64,000 nucleotides of DNA from CAWCVR01 sp963799105. GTDB taxonomy: Bacteria; Acidobacteriota; Terriglobia; Bryobacterales; Bryobacteraceae. The stretch is from contig CAWCVR010000020.1 of assembly GCA_963799105.1 (NCBI GenBank), positions 33,621-97,620 of the forward strand. The letters run 5' to 3'. A model generated the notes under the pieces. It did no database searches, had not been told where the DNA came from, and worked only from the letters and a program-made list of their open reading frames with translations. Below are positions 1-8,766 of the stretch, piece by piece (the stretch's first letter is position 1; every line of letters starts with the position of its first letter). Made by a program: the position numbers and the translations under genes.

Positions 1-2558
1 GCGAAATGGATGGCGTACTTGCGGTCGAGCGAGACCGCTTTCTCCAGCTCCGCGATGGCCCTGCCGATGTCGGCCATGGGCTTCTGGTGTGCGTAGGCTA
101 TGGCCAGGTTGCGATGGACGATGGCGAAGGATGGGTCGATCGCCTCGGAGGCTTCCCACAGCGCGGCGGCCTCGGACGGCTGCCAGTCGTACAACAGATT
201 GCCCAGATAGTAGGGGGCGCGGGCATCGCGCGGGTTCGATTTTATGGCGGCCCTAAGCACGTCGATGGCCTCGCTCTGGAAGGGGAAGACGTAGTCCGGC
301 GGCATGCTCATGGCCAGCTTGTAATACTCGGACGCCCTCGGCGCCTGGCCCAACTGATCCGCAAAGTAGCCCAGGTAGTAGTACGCCATGGGGTGGACCT
401 TGGACTTATTTGGGACGGCGGCGATCACTTGCAGGAGCACGTCCGTGCCGTCCTGCCACAAGCCGGCGTCGAGATACTCGGCGGCCGTCTCCTGGGCCGT
501 TTGCGGATGATCGATCATGGTGGAAGCGAAAGTCTTCGCCGCCGTGGGGTCCTTCGAGGCCAGCCAGCGTTCCGCCATGGACCGCACGTCGAGCGGATCG
601 ATCCTGTGCGCGGCCGTGGCCAGCAATTGCGTGGCCTCCTGGGAGTGGCCGGTATGCCGCAAGACGGCGGCCTTCAGGTTCTGTGCCCGGATGTTCAACG
701 CATTGGAATCGATCGAGCGGTTGACGAAGTCGAGGGCGGCGGCCATGTCGCCGCGCGCGCAGGCGATCTCGGCCAGCGAATAGTAGCCGGAAGCCTTCCA
801 GGCCTGGCTCCACGTCGCCTTATAGAAGTTGGTGTAGGCCTCGTCGGTTTTGCCCTCAGCCTTCAGAGTGGCCCCCAGGTAGTAGATGGCCTCGGCATCC
901 TTGGGAGTGGTGAACTTGTCGGTGAGGCGCGCGATGGCGGTGCGCAGATACTTCTCGGCTTCGGCGTACTTCGCCTTCGAGTAAGCGGTAATGCCAAGGA
1001 CGGTGTTGACACGGGAGTCGCCTGGATCGCGGCGGAGGGCTTCTTCCCAATAGGGCATGGGATCGGTGACCGGATCGTGGAACTGCTGCGCGCGGAGACC
1101 GATCAGATAGAGTTCCTCGCTGGTTTTGACGTCGGCCGGCGCGGGCGGATTCGTCACACCCGGAGGGGCCGTTTCGGGCGTCAGACGGACGGGCGAATAG
1201 GAGACCAGTTCCTTGCCGCCGTCGGAAATGGAAGCGACCAGATCGTGCTCGTCAACGCCGGCAGGGACGGCGACCTGCTTGGTGTAGGGCTTGCCCGGGT
1301 CGATGGCCACGGTCTCCTGCAGCAGGATCTTCTCACCCGCCCGGAGCGTGACCTTCGCCGCGGTATGAGCCGAGGTGGTGTAGAAGCCCATCTTGGCGGT
1401 TCCGTTGGCCACGTCCAGGTTGACGGCCGCATCCAGATTGGCCTTCTTCACGCCGCCGATGTCTCGGAATGGGTACCAATTCATAGAGAACGAGCGGCCT
1501 TCGTAGGGCTGCAGCCAGCTATAGTCGGGTTGGTTGTCCGAATAGGCGCCCGCCATGAGTTCGATGTAGGGGCCGTCCGAATCCGTAAGGTTGGCATCCC
1601 AAGTGCGAGCGCCGGCATTCGTGCCCCACTGGAAGAATTTCTTCCCCGGCACGATGTTATGGTCTGCGACACTCATGGTCCCGGCCTGCTTGCCGTGGTC
1701 ATAACCGGCGAAGAAGTCGTCCTGGTAGTTCCAGGCGAAAATCGAGGTTCCGGAAGCGTGGTTCTTCCACCAGCTTACGTCAACACCCTCGTCGTTGATC
1801 GGCCACTTAGTGAACTCGCGCTTGAAGTGGCCGGTCCCCAGTTGCGTGCTGGGCGGGAAGATGACCTGGTACTGGTCATTCACGTGAACCGCCACGTTGG
1901 CGAAGCACAGCATGGTGTTCACTACGGGAGTGCGGTTCAAGATTCGCACCGACGCCTCCAGGTAGGATTTGCCCGGCCTGAGCGTGTAGCCGACCGCCCA
2001 TTGCATGCGCTGGCGCACTTCCAGTTCGCCGATCCAGACGGTCTTACTGCCGTCCGCGTTTTCTTCCAGCTTATACTGCACGGGAAGGAAGGTGGTGGCC
2101 CGATGATGGTGGTTGATGTTCCACTCCACGCCGCCGGAGATCCAGGCCCCGATGATGCTGATCAGCGTGGGTTTGATGACGTGCTGGCGGTAGATGAAGT
2201 TGTAATTGTTAGTCTTGTCCACACCTTCGAGAATGCGGCCGCCGATCTCCGGGAGGATGCCGATGCGGAGGTACTCATTCTCCAGGTAGACCACCTTGTA
2301 GGTCTTGTCCGCCTTCTTGCCCGTTAGGATGTCGTACATGGGGTAGGGATAGACCGGCGCCTGCGCCCCCTGCGATTGCCGCCCGAAGTAGAACATGGGG
2401 TTGGGCTCCGGGTCTCCGGCCAGGTAGGTGGGGATGACCATGGTGGTCTCCCGGACCGTCACTCCAGGGGAGCCGGCGGCGGCGAGCGGAACGGACGCCG
2501 CGAGGAATACCACGCAAAGCGCTAGCAGCGCGGATAGACGAATTTGGCTACGCATCAT
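1..2558 (-). CDS. DUF5107 domain protein with C-terminal TPRs (3' end outside window)
   Basis: Secreted protein of at least 852 residues; the reading frame runs off the left edge without a stop. It starts at ATG 2558 with a GGAGG Shine-Dalgarno ten bases upstream (2568-2572, minus strand). Residues 1-28 form a Sec-type signal peptide. The next part (motifs YLENEYLRIGILPEIGGRI and GGVEWNINHHH) resembles the DUF5107 family, a carbohydrate-associated beta-rich domain. From about residue 560 tetratricopeptide-like helices appear (for example AEAIYYLGATLKAEGKTDEA), the usual DUF5107-TPR layout. It is the last visible gene of a four-gene operon with three carbohydrate-active enzymes and is 21 bp from its upstream neighbour. 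A role in sensing or binding glycans is inference; enzymatic activity is unknown. Confidence 0.8.
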   Translation of the reverse strand, partial: MMRSQIRLSALLALCVVFLAASVPLAAAGSPGVTVRETTMVIPTYLAGDPEPNPMFYFGRQSQGAQAPVYPYPMYDILTGKKADKTYKVVYLENEYLRIGILPEIGGRILEGVDKTNNYNFIYRQHVIKPTLISIIGAWISGGVEWNINHHHRATTFLPVQYKLEENADGSKTVWIGELEVRQRMQWAVGYTLRPGKSYLEASVRILNRTPVVNTMLCFANVAVHVNDQYQVIFPPSTQLGTGHFKREFTKWPINDEGVDVSWWKNHASGTSIFAWNYQDDFFAGYDHGKQAGTMSVADHNIVPGKKFFQWGTNAGARTWDANLTDSDGPYIELMAGAYSDNQPDYSWLQPYEGRSFSMNWYPFRDIGGVKKANLDAAVNLDVANGTAKMGFYTTSAHTAAKVTLRAGEKILLQETVAIDPGKPYTKQVAVPAGVDEHDLVASISDGGKELVSYSPVRLTPETAPPGVTNPPAPADVKTSEELYLIGLRAQQFHDPVTDPMPYWEEALRRDPGDSRVNTVLGITAYSKAKYAEAEKYLRTAIARLTDKFTTPKDAEAIYYLGATLKAEGKTDEAYTNFYKATWSQAWKASGYYSLAEIACARGDMAAALDFVNRSIDSNALNIRAQNLKAAVLRHTGHSQEATQLLATAAHRIDPLDVRSMAERWLASKDPTAAKTFASTMIDHPQTAQETAAEYLDAGLWQDGTDVLLQVIAAVPNKSKVHPMAYYYLGYFADQLGQAPRASEYYKLAMSMPPDYVFPFQSEAIDVLRAAIKSNPRDARAPYYLGNLLYDWQPSEAAALWEASEAIDPSFAIVHRNLAIAYAHQKPMADIGRAIAELEKAVSLDRKYAIHF

Positions 2559-2579
2559 AGAAGTTGACCTCCAAACGGA

Positions 2580-4508
2580 CTACTGCACCTTGGCTTTCTG
2601 GTTGAACGGCGCGGACTTTCCCGAGTGCACCTGCAACAGTCGCTGGTGCGCGGCGATGACACCCTGGAGAAAGTCGTCCGACGCCCGGTCGGTAACATCC
2701 AGGTACCCGAAGCTGTAATTCTCCCCGTCCATCCGCCCGGTAACCGGCTCGTCCACCCAGGCGAACCAATGCGCTCCCACGAAAGAAGGCATGGACGCCA
2801 TCTGCTCCATGTAATAGCGGTAGGCGATGCCGCGTTCCCGCTCGTTGGCTACCTGCATCAGGGCCGCGGCCCGTCCCGCGGTCGGGGTCCCGAAGTGAAA
2901 TTCCCCGATCAGCAGGGGCTTGCCGGTGAGCTGGTACAGTTTCGCGATCCACGCGCGGTCCGGCACGTACTCGTAAATGTTGTGGCTGTAAACGTCGAAT
3001 AGCCGTCCCATGCGGATAACGTCGTCCGGTGGCAGCGCTCCGAAGCGGATGCCCAGGTTCAGGTGGTTGGGATCGTACTTGCGGGCGGCCTGGTTGGTGA
3101 TCTGGAGTTGGTGCTCGAAGGCCGCCAGCACGAACTCCTTGCGGCGCGCGGGGGTATCGCCGCCCGCCAGAAACGCATGCAGCTTGCGCTGGGTTTCGGT
3201 TTCCCTGCCGGCCAGGATCATGTCGACGAGTTCCGTCTCCCGGCCCGGCCAGGCCGGCTCGTTGCCGATGAAATAGCCCAGCACATACGGGTCGTCCTTG
3301 AGCGGAGGCATCTGCGAGGCGGCGAGGGAATCCGCGCTGCGGGCAAACTCCTCCGAGTAGACGTCCGGCATGCCCATGTACACGGGTGCGGTCTGGGCGG
3401 CGCGCAACATGGCGGCATAGGGCATCGGCTTGTCTTTCGAGAGGGCGCTCCGGCCCGTGTTCAAACCCCAGGCCTCCGCGCGGCGCACGGCCATCTCGTT
3501 GGCCTGCGTGTCCCAGTTGGCGCCGTATCGCCGCACCAGGTTCCATCCGTAGAAGTCTCCCGGCCCCGGGCGGCGCCCCGAACTGGCCGCGGGAACGTCG
3601 GCGGGAGGCTCGGCGGCGTAGTAGTTCTCGCGGCCGGCTATGCGCGTGCCGCCTCCATAGCTTCCGAAGCCATTGACCCCCGTGGACAGGAACAGGTGCC
3701 CGTCGGGATCCACGAACCACCACTTGCCATCGATCTGCTCGACGCGGAAGAAGCCCGTCGCCTTGGCCTTCGTGCTGGCAAAGCCGCCGTACTTACAGTA
3801 GCCGAATTGGCCGGGGCGCAGGGACTTAGCCTCGCGGTCCCACTCGCCCTTCAGTTGCTCCAGGCTCTTGATCTTGCCCGGATACTCGGCCGGAATCCAC
3901 TGTCCGAATTCATCCACCACGGGCAGCTTGTCCAGGATCGTCGAGCCGGGGTCGTCGTTGGCGAGGTGAACGTTGCGGATATCGAGCGTGGGATTGCCCA
4001 CCGGCGCCACCATGGCCACGGCCAGCGATTGCACGGCCTTGATCGAGCCGAAGGGTCCCACCACCGCCATCCAGAACGGGGCGCGCGCCTTGTTGAAGAC
4101 CGCGGCCAGATCCTGGCCTTCCTGGCTTTGGCTCTGGAAATAGGCCAACGGTACGGCCGCGCGAATCCAGACGCCGCCTCCGAACTGGTGGAAGCGCATG
4201 GCCCGCATCCCGTCCGCGGTGTAGAGCCGCAGCAGGAAGCGCTGCGGAGTGGAGGACTTCAGTTCCATCACCAGGAACTTGTACGAGGACCAATCCGATG
4301 GCAGATCCGGGTTCAGGTCCTTGATGGCCCACTTGTGCTCGGATACCGGAAAGTCGTGCATCAGAGTGGGAACGTATTCGGTGGCGAACTTCTCGTGCGT
4401 GCGCGCATTGGAGTCGAACACCACGTGCTGGACGCCATCGCCGGCCACGCCGGACGGGGTGAATAGAATCGGCAACGCCAGAATCAGGCTGGGAATCGTA
4501 AGTCGCAT
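2580..4508 (-). CDS. GH50-like (beta-agarase-like) glycoside hydrolase, secreted
   Basis: Predicted retaining glycosidase of clan GH-A, 642 residues. The start is placed at ATG 4508 (AGGAG eight bases upstream); longer reading is open but has no ribosome site. Residues 1-23 look like a signal peptide. Residues 30-200 are a beta-sandwich-like N-terminal region; from residue 260 a TIM-barrel begins with WWFVDPDGHLFLSTGVN, typical of beta-agarase-like proteins. The likely acid/base is Glu417 (GNEPAW) and the nucleophile Glu536 (GEFHFG); a conserved GAHWFAWVDEPVTGR segment follows. Similarity to GH50 is from motif memory, and many acidobacterial members are annotated beta-agarase although soil species probably attack other galactans. 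It lies 11 bp after the GH29 gene, so it is co-transcribed. Confidence 0.75.
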   Translation of the reverse strand: MRLTIPSLILALPILFTPSGVAGDGVQHVVFDSNARTHEKFATEYVPTLMHDFPVSEHKWAIKDLNPDLPSDWSSYKFLVMELKSSTPQRFLLRLYTADGMRAMRFHQFGGGVWIRAAVPLAYFQSQSQEGQDLAAVFNKARAPFWMAVVGPFGSIKAVQSLAVAMVAPVGNPTLDIRNVHLANDDPGSTILDKLPVVDEFGQWIPAEYPGKIKSLEQLKGEWDREAKSLRPGQFGYCKYGGFASTKAKATGFFRVEQIDGKWWFVDPDGHLFLSTGVNGFGSYGGGTRIAGRENYYAAEPPADVPAASSGRRPGPGDFYGWNLVRRYGANWDTQANEMAVRRAEAWGLNTGRSALSKDKPMPYAAMLRAAQTAPVYMGMPDVYSEEFARSADSLAASQMPPLKDDPYVLGYFIGNEPAWPGRETELVDMILAGRETETQRKLHAFLAGGDTPARRKEFVLAAFEHQLQITNQAARKYDPNHLNLGIRFGALPPDDVIRMGRLFDVYSHNIYEYVPDRAWIAKLYQLTGKPLLIGEFHFGTPTAGRAAALMQVANERERGIAYRYYMEQMASMPSFVGAHWFAWVDEPVTGRMDGENYSFGYLDVTDRASDDFLQGVIAAHQRLLQVHSGKSAPFNQKAKVQ

Positions 4509-4519
4509 TTTCGTTGCTC

Positions 4520-6082
4520 CTACGCGGCGGATATCTTCAGTGCAATGACATGATCGCAAGGCTTGGCTGGCGGCATCCGCACCTTCAGGCCTTCGGCCTC
4601 CTGCGTCCACAGGAGCTTGCCGTCAAAGCCCAGCAGCGCCACGTGGGCCACCTTCATGCCGGCGCTGTTGGCGCCCAGCGGCTTGATGACCGCATCCTTC
4701 TCGGGCCAGCCCATGACGAAGGCGTAGATCGTGTTTCCCTTGGTCGTGAAGCGCACATCCTCGGCGGTCAAGTCCTTGCGGCTGTTCTCGTTGAACCGCT
4801 GGCCCGGCACCGCGGCGGACTTCGTGCCAGGGCCTTCTCCGAATATCTTCCACGGACGGGTGCCATGAATGCCTTCGCTCGCGACCGCCATCCACCTGGT
4901 GATTTCGTCCAGAGTCTTCAGCTCCGTGGCATCCAGCGCGCCGTTGTTGGGCAACGGGAAGTTCAGCAGCAGGTTGCCGTTGCGGCTGACGATATCCACC
5001 AGCATGTCGATCACCCGCTTGGGCGTCTTGTACTTGCCTTCCGTGAGATAGGTCTTGTCGTAGTGGAAAGTACCGAGACAGGTGTCGGTCTGCCAGGGGT
5101 TGGCTGAAATCCCTTCCGCCAGGCCCCGCTCGATGTCCATCACGCAGGTCCCTTCCACGCAGTCCCGCCGGTTCTTGCTGGTGTAGATGGACTCGACTTT
5201 GCCCCCGTTTCGCAGCGCGCTCGCGTTATACAGGTGCGCCACCAGGTTGAGGCCGTATTCCTCGAACATGATCCCCCCGTCGGTATAGAGCATGTCGGGC
5301 TCATATTGATCGATCAGGTCCTTGATCCGTCTGTAATAGAGCTGCTTCCAGGAGTCCGGCGACGTAAGGGACATGCCGAGCGGGGTCAGTTTGGAGTAGT
5401 CGTAATCCTTAGGAAGGGCGTGGTAGAGGTCCGCGTACTGCGGATCGGCGCCGTCGTAGGGCACCCCGGCCAAGGGACCGGTTTTGTCGCTGGTGTGCGC
5501 GGCCGCCATCCAGTTATAGCTGAAGCCCAGGTGCTCGCTCACCGCGAACTTCATCCCCTGCTTGATGGCGGCCTGCCTGAAGAGGCCGACGATGTCCTTC
5601 TTCGGTCCCGACGCCACCGCGTTCCACCGCGGCTGATACTTCGAGTTCCACAAGTCGAAGTTATCGTGGTGGACCCCCATGCTGCAGAAGTACTTCGCTC
5701 CGGCATTCTTGTAGAGCTGCATCAGATGATCGGGATCGAACCTGTCGGCCTTCCAGGTGGCAATCACGTCCTTGAAGCCGAACTTCGACGGGTGGCCGTA
5801 AGTCTTGACGTGATACTCGTACTGCCGTTCGCCCTGAAAGTACATGCGGCGGGCATACCAGTCACCGTACTCCGCGGCCGATTGCGGCCCCCAGTGGGCC
5901 CAGATCCCGAACTTGGCGTCCCGAAACCAATCGGGCACGCGAAATGCTTTCAGCGATTCGCGCGTGGCCTGAAACGGGCCTTTGGCAATCTCGAATCCCG
6001 GCGTCTGGCCGGCGGCCCGCCGCCACGGCACTGCCCCGGCCGCGCCCAGCAAGCCCAATGCGGTTCTTCTGGAAAGTCTCAC
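4520..6082 (-). CDS. alpha-L-fucosidase, GH29
   Basis: Hydrolyses terminal alpha-L-fucose from oligo- or polysaccharides. 520 residues from the chosen GTG at 6082, which has AGAGGA a few bases upstream; an in-frame GTG at 6106 is possible but has no ribosome site. A twin-arginine-like leader (LSRRTALGLLGAAGA) suggests export. GH29 hallmarks: KFGIWAHWGPQSAAEYGDWY near residue 60, the VHHDNFDLWNS stretch, and the probable nucleophile Asp268 in YTDGG. The GH29 barrel is complete and a shorter C-terminal beta domain is present. It is the second gene of the minus-strand operon, 36 bp after the propeller lyase gene and 11 bp before the GH50-like gene. Exact linkage specificity cannot be told from sequence. 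Confidence 0.88.
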   Translation of the reverse strand: MRLSRRTALGLLGAAGAVPWRRAAGQTPGFEIAKGPFQATRESLKAFRVPDWFRDAKFGIWAHWGPQSAAEYGDWYARRMYFQGERQYEYHVKTYGHPSKFGFKDVIATWKADRFDPDHLMQLYKNAGAKYFCSMGVHHDNFDLWNSKYQPRWNAVASGPKKDIVGLFRQAAIKQGMKFAVSEHLGFSYNWMAAAHTSDKTGPLAGVPYDGADPQYADLYHALPKDYDYSKLTPLGMSLTSPDSWKQLYYRRIKDLIDQYEPDMLYTDGGIMFEEYGLNLVAHLYNASALRNGGKVESIYTSKNRRDCVEGTCVMDIERGLAEGISANPWQTDTCLGTFHYDKTYLTEGKYKTPKRVIDMLVDIVSRNGNLLLNFPLPNNGALDATELKTLDEITRWMAVASEGIHGTRPWKIFGEGPGTKSAAVPGQRFNENSRKDLTAEDVRFTTKGNTIYAFVMGWPEKDAVIKPLGANSAGMKVAHVALLGFDGKLLWTQEAEGLKVRMPPAKPCDHVIALKISAA

Positions 6083-6118
6083 GATATCAGTCCTCTGCCA
6101 ACCCACGCGCTCGGCGCG

Positions 6119-7651
6119 CTATTCGGGCGCCTTTACGCTATATGTCCGGTTGAGAAACGTCTTGGGGATCGGAACGACGCAGATGTTCAGGCTCCGCTTA
6201 TCCTTGGAAATCAGGGCGGACTGAACCTCGATCCTGGTGCCATCCGGATGGAAGGTGGGGTGAATGTGATCGGCGCCGTGGTTCTGGGGACCGGCCAGCA
6301 GGTTCATCTCGCCGCTGTGCCGGTCGTAGAGCCAGATCTCAAATTCGAAATCGTCGCTTACGGCCCAGCGGCCGTCTGGCGATCCGCCAACATGCCAGTC
6401 GGAGTGGCCGGGCGCCCAGGCGGGAACCTGCCCGACAAGGCGCATCTCCCGTGTCCGCAGATTGACGACGCCCACGCCGGTGGGATGTTCGAACGTTCCC
6501 GCGATGCCCCAGTCGGAGGTGGGCGTAGCGCTTGCTATCGAGCGGTGGCCGAGCACGGCGAAGACCACCTCATCCTTGCCGATAAAGGCCTCGTGGGTGA
6601 TCCATTCGTACGGCGCCTCCGGATACATCGGCCGCATGCCGGTCCCATCGGACTTGATGAACCAGGTCCGCTGCGGCGCCTTGCCGCCGGTTTCCCAGGA
6701 GAAGACGATCTCGCCGGGCACCCACGGGTTGGACTGGGTGTGGCCAATCTGGAAGCCGACATTGACGATCGTCTTGATTTCCCCCGTCTTGAGGTCCATG
6801 CTCCGCAGACCGCTGGTGTTCTGGCGGAAGCGCGGACCGAACCCCGGCTGGAGTGTCAACCCTTCGGACAGTTGAGCGGTTTCCGGCCCGTTCACCCTGA
6901 AGTACAGGAAGTCGTCATTGGCATCCACGGCCATGTCGCCATCGAACTGAAGGGTTCCCGGGACGATCCCGCAAACACGCTGGTAATTCGCCGCGGGTTT
7001 TACGGTCCCGGCGGCAACATCGGCGAAGAGCTTGGCGAGATCGATTTCGAGAATCCGCCGCGGTCCGCTAGGCATGCGAGGGCCTCTGCCGCCTGGGGCT
7101 TGGGCATCCGGGGGACCGCCCGTGGGCTGTCCGGGTCCCCGGCCCGCGCCTTCGGCTCCGCCCCGGCCTCTGCCACCCGGGCCTTGCGCGTCCGGCGGCG
7201 CGCCGGCCGGCCGTTCCTGTCCCCGGCCTGCGCCTTCGGCCGGGCCGCGACCCGGGGCTGGGCCTCTGCCGCCACCAGGGCCGCCTTCGAGGACGTACAA
7301 CTTCATCGTCTTGTTGCCGGCGCAGAGCATTCCCTGGAAGCCCGTCTCGGTGACCTGCACAATGAGCCCGGTCTGTTCGTTCACCGCCAAGGCCTGCGAG
7401 CCGGTCTCCCGCACTCCCCGGAAGATGAGCCACTTGCCATCGGAAGTCCACTGCCGATGCGTCTGATAGATCTTGGACTGGTGGTAGACATCCGTGCTGG
7501 TCAGAAATGTGAGCGGAAGACCGGTGACCGGGTCGGGGACGATCTTCTTTTCGGATGGCCAGGTCCGGCCCATTTGCGCAAACGCCGCGGAGGCGGCAAA
7601 CAACATGACGACGGCGAAACAAGCGGTGGTCTTGATCTTTCCAGAGTGCAT
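6119..7651 (-). CDS. oligogalacturonate-lyase-like beta-propeller protein (PL22-like)
   Basis: 510 residues, start ATG 7651 with AGGAG upstream; signal peptide residues 1-25. The protein is TolB/propeller-like (repeated W-x-SDGKW, DGTRIEV strands) and matches PL22 oligogalacturonate lyases in outline: RDPVTG-like opening, GHTQSNPW (compare the conserved Gln/His metal-site segment), EWITHEAF and a late DHIHPTFHPDGT. PL22 enzymes split unsaturated or saturated digalacturonate, a pectin breakdown step. Residues about 123-198 are an unusual Gly/Pro/Arg-rich low-complexity insert between blades, built from near-repeats of PGGRG and GRGP; the flanking propeller continues in frame. First gene of the operon. 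A lyase is the best guess; a non-catalytic binding propeller is the alternative. Confidence 0.65.
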   Translation of the reverse strand: MHSGKIKTTACFAVVMLFAASAAFAQMGRTWPSEKKIVPDPVTGLPLTFLTSTDVYHQSKIYQTHRQWTSDGKWLIFRGVRETGSQALAVNEQTGLIVQVTETGFQGMLCAGNKTMKLYVLEGGPGGGRGPAPGRGPAEGAGRGQERPAGAPPDAQGPGGRGRGGAEGAGRGPGQPTGGPPDAQAPGGRGPRMPSGPRRILEIDLAKLFADVAAGTVKPAANYQRVCGIVPGTLQFDGDMAVDANDDFLYFRVNGPETAQLSEGLTLQPGFGPRFRQNTSGLRSMDLKTGEIKTIVNVGFQIGHTQSNPWVPGEIVFSWETGGKAPQRTWFIKSDGTGMRPMYPEAPYEWITHEAFIGKDEVVFAVLGHRSIASATPTSDWGIAGTFEHPTGVGVVNLRTREMRLVGQVPAWAPGHSDWHVGGSPDGRWAVSDDFEFEIWLYDRHSGEMNLLAGPQNHGADHIHPTFHPDGTRIEVQSALISKDKRSLNICVVPIPKTFLNRTYSVKAPE

Positions 7652-7682
7652 GAAGGGCTCCTTTTTGCTCCCGAGTCCGATT

Positions 7683-7688
7683 AGTATA
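7683..7688 (-). promoter_or_regulatory. possible -10 element (TATACT) for the polysaccharide operon
   Basis: TATACT on the minus strand lies 31 bp before the ATG at 7651 and leaves a short leader carrying AGGAG. No good -35 box is visible at 17 bp. Confidence 0.3.
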
Positions 7689-7860
7689 GCTCCAATCGCC
7701 GCAGGCCGATTCTTATGGCAGACTCGCGGGGTTGCTACGCCTCCGCCGCTGCCCCTTCGATGCGGATGGCATGGCCCACGAAGGCAATCACCACTAAGCC
7801 CATCGCATTTGTCATCATTGCAGTGGTATCCTGGGATCGATACCCCTAAAGCCGCAGTTC

Positions 7861-8766
7861 ATGACGGAGCGAACCCTCACCCACTTGCAGGCCCTGGAAG
7901 CCGAGAGCATCCACATTCTGCGCGAAGTGGCAGCCGAATTCCAGCGGCCGGTGATGCTGTACTCCATCGGCAAGGACTCGTCGGTGATGGTGCGCCTGGC
8001 GCAGAAGGCCTTCCACCCGGGCGGAATTCCGTTCCCGCTGCTGCACGTCGATACCACCTTCAAGTTCCGCGAGATGGTGGAATTCCGCGACCGCTTCTGC
8101 CGCGAAATTGGCGCGCGGCTGATCGTCCATACCAATACCAAGGCCATCGACGAAGGCGCCAACCCGTTCCGCCTGGGCACGCAGAAATGCTGCGGCCTGT
8201 TGAAGACCCGCGCGCTGCTGGATGCGCTCGCCGAGGGCGGTTTCGACGCGGCGTTCGGCGGTGCGCGCCGCGACGAGGAGAAATCGCGCGCCAAGGAGCG
8301 CGTCTACTCGTTTCGCGACGCTTTCGGCCAGTGGGACCCGCGCAACCAGCGGCCGGAGCTGTGGAACCTCTTCAACGCCCGGATCAACAAAGGCGAGAGC
8401 ATCCGCGTTTTCCCGCTCTCCAGTTGGACCGAATTGGACGTGTGGCACTACATCCACGTAGAGAAGATCCCCATCGTGCCGCTCTACCTGGCGAAGGAGC
8501 GGCCCATGGTGGTTCGCGGCGAGGCGCTGATTCCGGTGGAGCATGACATCCCTCTGCTGCCCGGAGAGCGGCCGCAAATGGTGATGTGCCGCATGCGCTC
8601 GCTGGGGTGTACGCCGTGCACCGGGGCGATCCGGTCGGAGGCCGACACGGTGCCGAAGATCATTGCGGAGATGATCGGATTTCGCCGCTCGGAGCGCGAG
8701 AACCGCGTGATCGATCACGACCAGGACGGCTCCATGGAGCTGAAGAAACGCGAGGGCTACTTCTAG
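7861..8766 (+). CDS. cysD: sulfate adenylyltransferase small subunit CysD
   Basis: ATP sulfurylase catalytic subunit: forms adenosine 5'-phosphosulfate from sulfate and ATP, driven by the GTPase CysN, in cytoplasmic sulfate assimilation. 301 residues, the usual length. The PP-loop-type motif is SIGKDSSVM near residue 37; LHVDTTFKFREM, GGARRDEEKSRAKER and the C-terminal QDGSMELKKREGYF are all typical CysD signatures. Its stop overlaps the GTG of cysN by one base, so translation is coupled. The 170 bp upstream have no gene; no clear ribosome site precedes ATG 7861. Confidence 0.96.
   Translation: MTERTLTHLQALEAESIHILREVAAEFQRPVMLYSIGKDSSVMVRLAQKAFHPGGIPFPLLHVDTTFKFREMVEFRDRFCREIGARLIVHTNTKAIDEGANPFRLGTQKCCGLLKTRALLDALAEGGFDAAFGGARRDEEKSRAKERVYSFRDAFGQWDPRNQRPELWNLFNARINKGESIRVFPLSSWTELDVWHYIHVEKIPIVPLYLAKERPMVVRGEALIPVEHDIPLLPGERPQMVMCRMRSLGCTPCTGAIRSEADTVPKIIAEMIGFRRSERENRVIDHDQDGSMELKKREGYF

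Noticed and set aside
3063..4466. A 467-codon plus-strand open frame opposite the GH50-like gene
   Set aside because: Antisense shadow; no ribosome site and no recognisable motif.
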